DNA from: Glaciimonas sp. PAMC28666
Lineage (GTDB): Bacteria > Pseudomonadota > Gammaproteobacteria > Burkholderiales > Burkholderiaceae_D
Reading direction: 5' to 3'
Assembly: GCF_016917355.1 (NCBI RefSeq)
Contig: NZ_CP070304.1
Location: 3,720,001-3,784,000 of the forward strand
Length of the DNA stretch: 64,000 nucleotides
Made by a program: the position numbers and the translations under genes. Numbering within the stretch: position 1 is the stretch's first letter; every line of letters starts with the position of its first letter. This document shows positions 35,509 through 44,134 of the stretch, piece after piece. A model generated the notes under the pieces. The model was not told where the DNA came from and did no database searches. It saw only the letters and a program-made list of their open reading frames with translations.

Positions 35509-36729
35509 TTATTTACCGACGTAACTGACCCGATATACGACGCCGTTATAATCGTCGGAAACCAGAAGTGCGCCATCATTCATGACAAGCACGTCAACTG
35601 GACGACCCCACATCGGTGGATCGGCACGTGCATCAGTCATGAATCCGTCAAGAAAAACTTCCTTTACAAGATGGCCCTTGGCATCAGTGTGCACGCGGTC
35701 CACTCGGTAGCCTTGCTTCTCTTCCCGGTTCCACGAGCCGTGCAGCGCGATAAACATGTCGTTACGATACGCCGCAGGAAAACTTTTACCCGTGTAGAAA
35801 CGCATTCCCAATGGTGCTACGTGGGCGCCCAACAACATCGACGGCGGGGTAAATTCGGCGCATGAACGGTTCTTGCCATAGGTCGGATCGAGGATCGTTC
35901 CCTGGTGGCAGAACGGAAAGCCAAAATGTTCTCCTACTTTGGTGACAGTTTCGAGAACGTCTTCCGGTCCCTGGTTACCCATCCAGTCGCGTGCATTGGA
36001 AGTAAACCATAGCTTTTTCGTACGCGGATTAAACGCCATACCGACGCTGTTGCGCACACCGCGCGCAACATCTTCCACAACTCCGGTTTTTGGATCAACC
36101 CGCAAGATTGCTGCCTGTATATAATTCGGCATAGTAATGTTCTGCGGCGAGCCAATATTGAAATACAGTTTGCCGTCGGGACCTGTCGTCAGAACTTTCC
36201 AGAAGTGCCCTGGCTGCTCGGGCAGGCCATCGACGATTACCCGTGGTGCCGGGGGATTGTCGAGATTGTCCTCGATCCCCGCATAGGCAACGATGCGTTC
36301 GCGTTCCGCTACATACAGCGTGCCGTCGGCAAACGCTAGTCCGTTCGGTGAGTTCAGCCCTTTGAGGATGGTTTTTACTTCACGCTTTCCATCATGATCG
36401 ATCACGGCGTAAACATTGCTTAGCCCACGATTGCTGACGAAGACGGTCCCTTTAGTACCAAGCGCAAGGGAACGTGCGTCCGGGATACCATCTGCCCAAA
36501 CCTCAACTTTGAAGCCGGGCGGAACTTTTAGTTTTTCTATCGGAAGCTCGCTGGCGCTGCGTCCGATCAAGATTGACGCGATCGGATGTAAGGTTGAATT
36601 TGCCAGATCCGCTGGCATACCTTGGGCCCATGCAGGCGCTGCTGCCGGAGCAGGCGATGTCTGCGCAAAGACGGCAGCCCCGACACTTGTGAGTAACGAG
36701 ACTAATAATAATTTATTACGAATTGACAT
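35509..36729 (-). CDS. PQQ-dependent sugar/L-sorbosone dehydrogenase-family protein
   Basis: A 406-residue periplasmic protein with a signal peptide (LLLVSLLTSVGAAVFAQ). The body is a beta-propeller of the glucose/sorbosone dehydrogenase family, which binds PQQ: blocks include VSNRGLSNVYAVIDHDG, LNSPNGLAFADGTLYVAER, GPDGKLYFNIGSP, HFGFPFCHQGT, IALHGSWNR and LVSDDYNGVVYRV. The likely reaction is oxidation of an aldose or related carbonyl with electrons passed to a cytochrome, here perhaps the product of the following gene. The ribosome site before the ATG is AGGAGGAAG. An operator-like triple repeat lies about 145 bp upstream. Confidence 0.87.
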   Translation of the reverse strand: MSIRNKLLLVSLLTSVGAAVFAQTSPAPAAAPAWAQGMPADLANSTLHPIASILIGRSASELPIEKLKVPPGFKVEVWADGIPDARSLALGTKGTVFVSNRGLSNVYAVIDHDGKREVKTILKGLNSPNGLAFADGTLYVAERERIVAYAGIEDNLDNPPAPRVIVDGLPEQPGHFWKVLTTGPDGKLYFNIGSPQNITMPNYIQAAILRVDPKTGVVEDVARGVRNSVGMAFNPRTKKLWFTSNARDWMGNQGPEDVLETVTKVGEHFGFPFCHQGTILDPTYGKNRSCAEFTPPSMLLGAHVAPLGMRFYTGKSFPAAYRNDMFIALHGSWNREEKQGYRVDRVHTDAKGHLVKEVFLDGFMTDARADPPMWGRPVDVLVMNDGALLVSDDYNGVVYRVSYVGK

Positions 36730-36871
36730 GTCTTCCTCCTGGGTAACGCTGGTTTTTTTATAAGGTCTTTTATTGTTTGCACACGATCAACTATCGTTAT
36801 TTTGAAAAAACACCCATTATTATTTACTAGATAACAATACCTGACAGCACTATTATTAAGAAAAAACCATG

Positions 36872-36903
36872 TCAGTATACTGATGAGTACTGATAATTAC
36901 TGA
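36872..36903 (-). promoter_or_regulatory. Three 10-bp-phased TCAGTA boxes upstream of the sugar dehydrogenase
   Basis: On the plus strand TACTGA occurs at 36878, 36888 and 36898, exactly one helical turn apart, and an inverted TCAGTA at 36872 makes the palindrome TCAGTATACTGA. The cluster lies about 145 bp before the minus-strand start at 36729 and is a candidate activator or repressor site. The regulator is unknown. Confidence 0.5.
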
Positions 36904-37005
36904 CGAATATGTAAATTTAAAAGTGGTTTTAATGTGATTTTAAAGCCATGAACATGACTCTCTGTCGTCACTGCGGGTTGACACAGCGCCCGGGAGATCG
37001 CTGGA

Positions 37006-38136
37006 TCAGCTATCGCGGTCCGTGTTGACAGATTTCAGGCGGCGGGGAATAAAATATAAGCGCGCTATTCCTGATAAAAGTCGCGACAATCCAGCTGATT
37101 CCGGGGCAATATTCGCGGAGAGCAAAAATGCTTCTCTACGGCCAGATTTGGTGTTGCGGGCAGTCCCGACAATTTGTCCATTGTCGTTGATCCCGGTGGC
37201 TTTTTGTAGGACCCATCCAGCGTTAATGTCCTGTGGGCTCATCAAGGTGTTGAGATCGATAAGCTTACCGGTTAGCCATAAGGTAGCGCGACTGGCACCG
37301 GCAGCGGTTGTGGAGTACCCGACAATCTGGTTGGCGTTATTGATGGCGAGAGCGGTGCTGAAGTTTCCGCTCAACGCGCCCAGATCAATCGCACCAGTTT
37401 TATGCCATAAAGTGGCATGTTGCGCATCATTTGCCAGATGGGAAACGCCGGCTATCTGGCCATAGTCGTTGATAGCCAGTGCCTGACTGGCATTGCCCCC
37501 TAAGGTGCCGAGGTCGATTGCTTCGTTGCCATTCCACATCGTCGCGTGGCTGGCCTGATCGCCCGGGGTATAAGCCACTCCCGTGACCAGGCCTGAATTG
37601 TTGATACCGGTTGCGTAGCTGTAGGATCCTCCCAGGGTGCCCAGATCGATGGTGCGCGTTCCATCCCATACGGTTGCGTGATTAACTGCATCCCCAGGCA
37701 GGTAGGCGTATCCGGCCACCTGACCGATATCGTTGATTGCCAGGGCAGCGCTGAAATTTCCCCCTAGCGTACCGAGGTCTATCGATGAATCTTCCCGCCA
37801 TACAGTCGCGTGGCTTGCCATATTTCCGTGCAATTGAGCGTAACCAGCGACGTCCCCGGCATTATTGATGGCCATGGCGCGGCCGTGACTACCCCCCAAA
37901 TTACGCAAACAGGTGAGTGTGCCATCTTTCCACCGGGTCGCAACCTCAGCATATCCTGCAACTACACCAAAATTATTAAGCGCAAGCGCAGAGCCCGCAG
38001 CTTCTAAGAAAATTAAATTATTCAGGCCGTTGAACTGATTGTTATTTTCGGACAGACCTACTTCAGCGATTGCACTAAGTTTCAGTTTTTTATCGTTCAT
38101 ATGCTTTGTTTTTTTGCACGAATTCAACAGCAGCAT
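37006..38136 (-). CDS. HAF-repeat protein
   Basis: This 376-residue protein is built from about seven imperfect repeats of 43-45 residues with the HAF pattern: HATVW or ATLW, then IDLGTLGGN, then A.AINDxGQ(V/I)AGY. The repeats fold as propeller-like blades in predictions for this family; the cellular role is unknown. The N-terminal 50 residues lack a clear signal peptide. Starts at 38136 (MLLLNSCKK) and 38100 (MNDKKLK) are both possible and neither has a strong ribosome site. A long gene-poor region lies upstream. The repeats could support recombination within the gene. Confidence 0.8.
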   Translation of the reverse strand: MLLLNSCKKTKHMNDKKLKLSAIAEVGLSENNNQFNGLNNLIFLEAAGSALALNNFGVVAGYAEVATRWKDGTLTCLRNLGGSHGRAMAINNAGDVAGYAQLHGNMASHATVWREDSSIDLGTLGGNFSAALAINDIGQVAGYAYLPGDAVNHATVWDGTRTIDLGTLGGSYSYATGINNSGLVTGVAYTPGDQASHATMWNGNEAIDLGTLGGNASQALAINDYGQIAGVSHLANDAQHATLWHKTGAIDLGALSGNFSTALAINNANQIVGYSTTAAGASRATLWLTGKLIDLNTLMSPQDINAGWVLQKATGINDNGQIVGTARNTKSGRREAFLLSANIAPESAGLSRLLSGIARLYFIPRRLKSVNTDRDS

Positions 38137-39334
38137 TATCTCGATTACCAGCCGACTGGGTGCTCGTTCTTTTGATTAGATGTTGGCTTGATGTGTTGAG
38201 AACCACCACTCTTTCCGATATGGAAACTCGACAATTCTCTTCGCGATGGTATCGCTATCATCTTCTTGACCCGGAATAGAATGCAGGGTCAAAAAGAACG
38301 CTCAACGCGTCGCAGAGCAAAGTAATACACATCCGACTGCAAATAAATTCATATTATTATAATAATAATTGCCCGTTGGTATTTCTACGAGTTCCTATTT
38401 TTTCCCATTTTTTTGTTTTTTTACGACAAATCGTATGGACTACGCGCGCGGCACCACCGCAATTCACATTGTTTGCACGCCATCATGTTACGAATACACA
38501 CACTTCGTCGCCGTCAGCTTATAACGCATCAACTTTTCCCTTTTGATGGCTCGGTATACGGCTTGAAATTCTAGCGATTTCGTATAGAAACAGTGCAATA
38601 AATAGGCACAGGAACTATAGAAAATCCCCTAAGTTTGGCCTGAATGCGTGGCGTCATGTTTTAAAGCTGTTACTGTAAAAACAGGACTTGCGGCAGTGAC
38701 CATCGATAGAGCGCATTCAAGAAGGGCCCTGGGCGGCGGCCCTACCGAATTTGGCTGACATGGGCGTCGCAAAAAAGCATTTCCGCATCAAGCTTCGATT
38801 GAGGGCGCTAAACCAGAAAAGTGATCTCGACCAATAACGGTGCGAAACCGCGCTGGTTCAACGCGAGCGGAATATCACTTACCGCGCATTTTATTTACTA
38901 TCGCTCGCGATAAAATTTCCTCTATCAATCTTTCTGTCATTCATAAAATAAATTTGATTGGAAAAATTATTTCCTTTTATTTTATTGAAAGCATCGAAAA
39001 AAAAGTGGCGCAATCATTATTGTTTAACCAGATTCACCGCCCAGAAAAAACTCGCATGCTGGCAAGTACGCGTCCCATTCTGTTTTATTTTTTCTACTCA
39101 AAAAAAAATGGTAGAGGAACGTATCAGTGGCGGCCAGAAAATGGTAGGCCGACCGCGATTTTTCGCCCTTGATTTTTTGGCGATTGATGCGTATCCCTAT
39201 CTCGATTTGAGAACTGCATCTTTGTAAAACGCGCTGATCTTTTTATGCGCATTCTCCAAAATAATTACGGTTGGAAAAAGATCTCGACCATAAAAATGGA
39301 TCATTTTTTTAACGTTTTAAAGGAGGATAAAGAA
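38137..39334. other. Gene-poor region of about 1.2 kb
   Basis: No open frame here shows family resemblance or coding character. The stretch is AT-rich around 38345-38420 and 38890-39130. It should contain the promoter of the HAF-repeat gene. Nothing else was recognised; a decayed gene is possible. Confidence 0.5.
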
Positions 39335-39373
39335 TTGCCATTGACAGAAACAGCCAGGCGCGGCCGGCGTTGA
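39335..39373 (+). CDS. Possible 12-codon leader peptide
   Basis: A strong AAGGAGG ribosome site (39320-39326) sits 8 bases before a TTG that opens MPLTETARRGRR and then stops at 39371-39373. The next gene begins 24 bases later with a weaker site. The peptide is Arg-rich at the end. It may be a leader that couples translation, or chance. Confidence 0.3.
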   Translation: MPLTETARRGRR

Positions 39374-39397
39374 GCGTATTTTTTACAGAGAGATACC

Positions 39398-39808
39398 ATG
39401 AAAATCAGCAGTACTTTTTTACCTCAAACTTATTGGGACGAAGTAGGTGGACTGGAAACATTGAGTGCATTCGAGGTGCAGGTAGACAACAAAACTTTAG
39501 TAGTTGGCATCAGTGTTGGGAAAATGGTCGGACCCGCATTGGATGACGCCGAAGTATCCCCACTTGCCATGCGAGTTGTCAGTCGCGTAATCGACTACCA
39601 TCAACTCAATCACCTTGAGGGCGCACCCTTCGTTGTTGCAGAGATAAAAGGCACGCTCGCAGCGGTGAAGCGCGTACGTGAGGTGTTTCGACTTGCACCC
39701 CATCGGTCGGGGCTAATGTTAATGTGTTCAAGCGAAAGTGTTTATAAGGCTGCATTCTCTGCACTATGTGTTGATTTTAATTGCGTGACTTTGAGTAACG
39801 GTCAGTAA
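39398..39808 (+). CDS. Hypothetical protein, 136 residues
   Basis: The family is not recognised. The sequence opens MKISSTFLPQTYWDEVGGLE and alternates charged and hydrophobic residues without a signal peptide or membrane segment, so it is likely a small soluble cytoplasmic protein. AGAGAGAT lies before the ATG. It is followed by another small open frame on the same strand and then by a convergent XRE regulator; it may be accessory DNA. Confidence 0.6.
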   Translation: MKISSTFLPQTYWDEVGGLETLSAFEVQVDNKTLVVGISVGKMVGPALDDAEVSPLAMRVVSRVIDYHQLNHLEGAPFVVAEIKGTLAAVKRVREVFRLAPHRSGLMLMCSSESVYKAAFSALCVDFNCVTLSNGQ

Positions 39809-39848
39809 ATCACGCACAATTTCGACGTACCAGCCACGCCGCAATCTG

Positions 39849-40097
39849 GTGCTGCGCGAAGCTGATAAATTCGCTGCGGCCTTAGGTTTGCGCATGACCG
39901 AAACTATGAGCTGCAACTTCAATTTGCGGCTCGTTTTGCTTCTTCGTCTGGCGAACTACCGGGACCGACTGGATCGCAGCGACGATCAAAATAAGGTTAC
40001 CGAATACTGTCAACCATTCCAGAGACGCGTACATTTCATGTTGGAAAATATATCCTTAAAACCTATCAATTCTGCGACAGCGCCAAGTGGATTTTGA
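39849..40097 (+). CDS. Hypothetical short protein or gene remnant, 82 residues
   Basis: It opens at a GTG (MLREADKFAAALGLRMTE). The same frame remains open some codons upstream without a good start, and there is no ribosome site, so this may be the 3' part of a decayed gene. No family was recognised. A long hydrophobic segment is absent. Confidence 0.3.
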   Translation: MLREADKFAAALGLRMTETMSCNFNLRLVLLLRLANYRDRLDRSDDQNKVTEYCQPFQRRVHFMLENISLKPINSATAPSGF

Positions 40098-40188
40098 GAC
40101 TGCTTCAGGGACTGCTACTTTCACCAGAGTGTTGATTTGGCTTGTGCTGATAAACCTTATAATACACGATTTGTGGATTGGTGGGGCG

Positions 40189-40226
40189 TAAAAAATCCAC
40201 TATTTGTGTCTTTCGAGAAATAGTGG
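40189..40226 (-). terminator. Intrinsic terminator of the XRE gene
   Basis: Read on the minus strand, CCACTATTT (40226-40218) pairs with AAATAGTGG (40205-40197) and is followed by ATTTTTT. A second 6-bp hairpin, GGTCGC/GCGACC (40225-40248), overlaps it on the gene side. It lies 32 bases past the stop of the XRE gene. Confidence 0.75.
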
Positions 40227-40257
40227 TCGCCATTTATTGGGTGCGACCATTTCCTCG

Positions 40258-40662
40258 CTATTCTTTTTTTGAGTCGGTGCCGAGGCGTAAGGCCGGATTA
40301 ACTAACTGCATCGGCTGTCCTTGTGTTTTTTTGGTAACTTCATACGTCGATTCCGATTCCGCAACGCGTAAAATTGTATCTTGGCCTCGGCTATCGGCAG
40401 CCTTATATAGCTCGATGAGGTGTCTTAACCGCGGATCTGGCGGAGCATCCTCGAGAGTCAGCATATAACTCGCGCTAGCCTCGTAGACTTCCGCCAGTTT
40501 TTTGACAATTTTGAGATCGGATGAGCGCGTGCCATTTTCCCAATTCGACAACCGGGTGGTAGATAGCCCGGGGACGAGTAAAGACGTCGCTTCAAGGGTT
40601 AACTTCTTGGCATTTCTAGCTTCTTTCAACCGTTTGCCGACTTCTTTTTTTAATGAATTCAT
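40258..40662 (-). CDS. XRE-family transcriptional regulator
   Basis: A 134-residue protein from the ATG at 40662 (MNSLKKEVGKRLKEARN); the frame extends twelve codons further upstream. A helix-turn-helix is visible as LKEARNAKKLTLEATSLLVPGLSTTRLSNWENGTRSSDLKIVKKLAEVY in consecutive parts, typical of the lambda-repressor fold. The C-terminal tail (about 75-134) is not recognised and lacks a peptidase domain. It points toward the small unknown genes and away from the type II secretion operon. Targets are unknown. Confidence 0.85.
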   Translation of the reverse strand: MNSLKKEVGKRLKEARNAKKLTLEATSLLVPGLSTTRLSNWENGTRSSDLKIVKKLAEVYEASASYMLTLEDAPPDPRLRHLIELYKAADSRGQDTILRVAESESTYEVTKKTQGQPMQLVNPALRLGTDSKKE

Positions 40663-41009
40663 ACTAGACAGAATAGTTTTCAAATCGTGGATACACAATC
40701 AACTTATCGTGGGTTTCGCGCCTAAAATATATCACCACTACGTGGATAAATTTTCTTTAAAGAAAATATTTTTCTTCCTGTGAAATGAAGCGGTTTTCCA
40801 TCACATAAGAGGAACATTGGCGACCGGCAGGCACTGAGCTGCCTTGAAAAAAATCTGAAACGACCTGCCGAAAAGCTTTTATCCCGTTTGCTCCGGTCGA
40901 TGCCAGTGATGCAAGTTGTTGCCTGATTTGTAAATGCAATGCGGGCATTGGTGGTAATAATGCTAATATGTTGTCAACATTTCATCAAACCTTATGGCTA
41001 GGGACGAAA

Positions 41010-41477
41010 ATGGGAAAAGCAGATCCAAAATCGCTGCGTGGAGGAGGGCCAGATACTGCACGGCAACGTGGCTTCACGCTGATTGAAATCATGGTGGTGG
41101 TGGTCATCATGGGCATCCTGGCTGCACTGGTAGTGCCTAAATTGATGGGCCGCACCGACGACGCCCGGGTGATGGCGGCGCGCTCCGACATCGCCAGTAT
41201 CGTGTCTTCGCTGAAATTATATAAACTCGACAATCAGCGCTACCCAACCACGGAGCAAGGCCTTGAAGCGTTAGTTACCAAACCGACCGTTGGTCCTCCG
41301 GCAAACAGCTGGAAAGCTGGCGGTTATATCGACAAACTTCCTAAAGACCCATGGGGTAAACCTTATCAATATTTATCGCCCGGTATCAAAGGCGAGGTGG
41401 ACGTGTTCTCCTATGGCGCGGATGGACAACCGGGCGGCGAAGGCAATGATGCCGACATTGGCTCCTGGAGTCTGTAA
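41010..41477 (+). CDS. gspG: Type II secretion major pseudopilin GspG
   Basis: A 155-residue pseudopilin that forms the T2SS pseudopilus. The prepilin peptidase site RQRG-FTLIE precedes a hydrophobic helix (MVVVVIMGILAALVVPKLMG). The globular part has the GspG features NQRYPTTEQGLEALV and the calcium-loop region DVFSYGADGQPGGEGNDADIGSW. The start at 41010 has an AGGGACG ribosome site; an in-frame codon at 40968 is less likely. First gene of the operon; it overlaps gspH by one base (TAATG). Confidence 0.96.
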   Translation: MGKADPKSLRGGGPDTARQRGFTLIEIMVVVVIMGILAALVVPKLMGRTDDARVMAARSDIASIVSSLKLYKLDNQRYPTTEQGLEALVTKPTVGPPANSWKAGGYIDKLPKDPWGKPYQYLSPGIKGEVDVFSYGADGQPGGEGNDADIGSWSL

Positions 41478-41968
41478 TGGAAGGCGCGGGGCTTAGCAAT
41501 CGGCGGGCACGCAGCGGCTTTACGTTGCTCGAACTGCTGGTCGTGATCGTCATTGCCGGTATTACGCTTGGCGTTGTATCGCTGAATGCTTTTCCCAATG
41601 ATCATCAAGTCCTGTTAGACGACGCGCAACGGATTGCCGTGCTGTTGCAGTTGGCGCGTGAGGAGGCGATTTTGCGTAATCAGCCGACCGCTTTCGAAGC
41701 CGATGCCAATAGTTATCGTTTTCTGGTGCGCGACGAAAGTGGCTGGCAACCGCTAACGCAGGATGACATGCTGCGCCAACGCGCATTCAAACGACCGCCG
41801 GTCCAGTTATCGATGGAACCCCCGGCGATGGATAATGGCTCACCCAGCACCTTGCGCATTCCATTTGGCCGCGAACCGGTGGACAAGCCTTTTGCGCTGA
41901 CCTTGGCTGGCGGGGACGCAAGGGTCATCATTCGCGCCGATGGTATTGGTCATTTTTTGGTCGAATAG
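41477..41968 (+). CDS. gspH: Type II secretion minor pseudopilin GspH
   Basis: A 163-residue minor pseudopilin. The cleavage site RSG-FTLLE is followed by a hydrophobic helix (LLVVIVIAGITLGVVSL). The family block AQRIAVLLQLAREEAILRN is present. GspH joins I, J and K at the pseudopilus tip. It is translationally coupled to gspG. Confidence 0.93.
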   Translation: MEGAGLSNRRARSGFTLLELLVVIVIAGITLGVVSLNAFPNDHQVLLDDAQRIAVLLQLAREEAILRNQPTAFEADANSYRFLVRDESGWQPLTQDDMLRQRAFKRPPVQLSMEPPAMDNGSPSTLRIPFGREPVDKPFALTLAGGDARVIIRADGIGHFLVE

Positions 41969-42361
41969 ATGTTTAACTCGCGCCCGCTTCGCATGGCACT
42001 TGGCGCAGGCTTTACGCTGCTGGAGGTGCTTGTGGCCTTGGTGATTGTTGCCGTTTCATTGGGAGCGAGTTTGCGCGCGATTGGAAGTTTGACGCAAAAC
42101 AGTAGCGCTCTGAGGGCCGCCATGATGGCAACCTGGTCGGCGGAAAACCGTTTGACCCAGATCCGTTTGGGAAACGAATGGCCGCCAATCGGTGCTCGCG
42201 CTTTTAATTGTCCCCAAGGGGAATTGCAGCTGCTATGTGAAGAGCACGTCTTTGGCACGCCGAATCCGTATTTTCGGCGCGTCGAGGTCGCCGTGTATGA
42301 CGTCGCCGATCAGCAGCGACGCATCGTCAACCTGACTCAGGTCGTGCCGAATGGTCATTAA
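41969..42361 (+). CDS. gspI: Type II secretion minor pseudopilin GspI
   Basis: 130 residues, with processing motif GAG-FTLLEVLVALVIVA and the GspI block AMMATWSAENRLTQIRL. It follows the gspH stop directly and overlaps gspJ by 11 bases. Part of the pseudopilus tip complex. Confidence 0.93.
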   Translation: MFNSRPLRMALGAGFTLLEVLVALVIVAVSLGASLRAIGSLTQNSSALRAAMMATWSAENRLTQIRLGNEWPPIGARAFNCPQGELQLLCEEHVFGTPNPYFRRVEVAVYDVADQQRRIVNLTQVVPNGH

Positions 42362-43073
42362 TCGTTACTGCGTGGAAACGATTACCGGCCAGGCGTGTCA
42401 TGCGCCCCGCACGGCGCGGGGTTTTACGCTGATTGAACTGATCATTGCCATCACCATACTGGCGATGGTGGCTGTGCTGGGCTGGCGCGGGCTCGATGGC
42501 ATCGTACGAGCGCGCAGTGCGTTGACCGAGGAAATGGAACAAACACGTGGTTTGCAACTGACGTTTGCTCAAGTCCAAAGTGATTGTACGCACCTGGCAC
42601 CGGATAGTTTGCTGCCGACCCGTCCTACCCTGTTGATCGCTTCTGATCGTTTCCTGATGGTCCGGCTGGTATTTGTCGAGCAGCAACCGATCCAGGTGCA
42701 GGTGGTCGACTATCGCTTGCGCGATGGTTTCCTGACACGTCAGGAAACTATTGCCACCCGCGACTTAACTGTTCTCGATGCGATGTGGCAGGCGGCGCTT
42801 AACGACGCGGAGCAATCCGCCGGGAATAGCACTGCTAGTGGCACCCCAAATGGGCAGGCGGTCGTGCTGCAATCGAATATAGCGTCGATGCAAATGCAAC
42901 TATGGGGAAGCGATGGACTCGGTTGGCGTCCGCCCGCTGCGGCTGCGAATTCAACAGCGGCCATTCTGGTGAATGGCGTAAGGATCAACCGCTGGACCGG
43001 ACTGGAAATTGCTTTGCAGCCGCGTGATCGCGCTGGCAGCATGCTCAAGGCTTTTTTATTGGGAGCCGCATGA
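42351..43073 (+). CDS. gspJ: Type II secretion minor pseudopilin GspJ
   Basis: 240 residues, with ARG-FTLIELIIAITILAMVA and then GWRGLDGIVRARSALTEE, which is typical of GspJ. The N-terminal leader is unusually long (about 24 residues before the cleavage site); a later start would shorten it. It overlaps gspK by ATGA. Confidence 0.93.
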   Translation: MVINRYCVETITGQACHAPRTARGFTLIELIIAITILAMVAVLGWRGLDGIVRARSALTEEMEQTRGLQLTFAQVQSDCTHLAPDSLLPTRPTLLIASDRFLMVRLVFVEQQPIQVQVVDYRLRDGFLTRQETIATRDLTVLDAMWQAALNDAEQSAGNSTASGTPNGQAVVLQSNIASMQMQLWGSDGLGWRPPAAAANSTAAILVNGVRINRWTGLEIALQPRDRAGSMLKAFLLGAA

Positions 43074-44095
43074 GACGGCCCTTGATAGCGCGACCCGCAA
43101 CTCTCTGCGCGCAGCAGGGCGTTGCGATTGTCACGGCTTTGTTGCTGACGACATTAGCCGTCACCATCGTTGCCAGCCTGTTCTGGCAACAGCAGGTACA
43201 AGTCAGGTCGATTGAGAATCAGCGCTTGCAGTTGCAAAGAGACTGGATTATGCGTGGCGCACTCGATTGGGCAAAGTTGATTTTACGCGCCGGCGGTCGG
43301 CAATCCACCATTGATTATTTAGGCCAACCCTGGGCGACGCCGTTAGCCGATACGCGCCTGGATCAATATCTGGAAGATGGTCGTTCTGATGGCGATGCGG
43401 GTGATGCCATCCTGTCTGGCAACATTATGGATGGGCAATCGCGCTACAACTTAAGTAACCTCAGTGCGAACGGTGCAAACGGCGTCAGTATCATCAATCC
43501 GGATGAACTGGTGGTATTCAAACGCCTGTTGGTTAACGTCGGCGTACCGGTCAGTTTGGCCGTTGTGGTCGCGCAGGCCATCGTGGCCGGGCAACCGCCA
43601 CCGGTAACGCTTCCACTTCAGCCATCGTTGCCAGGGTCCACGGTCGTGGCTGGATCGGCGACGCATTCCGATAACGCTACATTGCCAATCATGCAGGCCG
43701 ACGACCTCTTGTCGTTACCCGGTTTTACAGCGGATATGGTCGGGCAGTTAAAAGATTTTATTATCGTGCTGCCGCTGACCACCCCGGTCAACGCTAACAC
43801 GGCACCGGCTGAAGTGCTTGCGGCCTGTTTTGCAACGCTCACCCTAACGGAAGCGAATGTGCTGATTGCCAGTCGCCGTGCCGCACCGTTTGTTGATATG
43901 CAGCACTTGTCGGCGCAAATGGCACAATTATTTGGAAAACCATTTTCTTCGATTGCCAACGTCGGGTTTTCCAGTGTTTTCTTTTTAGTAAATGGACGCC
44001 TTCGGATGGGCCGTGCAGCACTCAAGACGGTGTCGTTGATACAGCGCATTAATAACCGTAACGACAGCACCATCGTGTGGATCAGAGAGCAATAA
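43070..44095 (+). CDS. gspK: Type II secretion minor pseudopilin GspK
   Basis: A 341-residue atypical pseudopilin that caps the pseudopilus. The N-terminal site is QQG-VAIVTALLLTTLAVTIVASLFW and lacks Glu5, as is normal for GspK. The large globular domain has NLSNLSANG and LSLPGFTADMVGQLKDFI, with the helix-hairpin-like part VNANTAPAEVLAA. Forty bases separate it from gspL. Confidence 0.93.
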   Translation: MRRPLIARPATLCAQQGVAIVTALLLTTLAVTIVASLFWQQQVQVRSIENQRLQLQRDWIMRGALDWAKLILRAGGRQSTIDYLGQPWATPLADTRLDQYLEDGRSDGDAGDAILSGNIMDGQSRYNLSNLSANGANGVSIINPDELVVFKRLLVNVGVPVSLAVVVAQAIVAGQPPPVTLPLQPSLPGSTVVAGSATHSDNATLPIMQADDLLSLPGFTADMVGQLKDFIIVLPLTTPVNANTAPAEVLAACFATLTLTEANVLIASRRAAPFVDMQHLSAQMAQLFGKPFSSIANVGFSSVFFLVNGRLRMGRAALKTVSLIQRINNRNDSTIVWIREQ

Positions 44096-44134
44096 GTGTA
44101 AAAAAAAGCCAAAAAAATAAGTGAAGGGAGCGTT

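Noticed and set aside
38840-39172. Open frames in the gene-poor region
   Set aside because: AT-rich, Lys/Phe-biased translation with no start signal or family.
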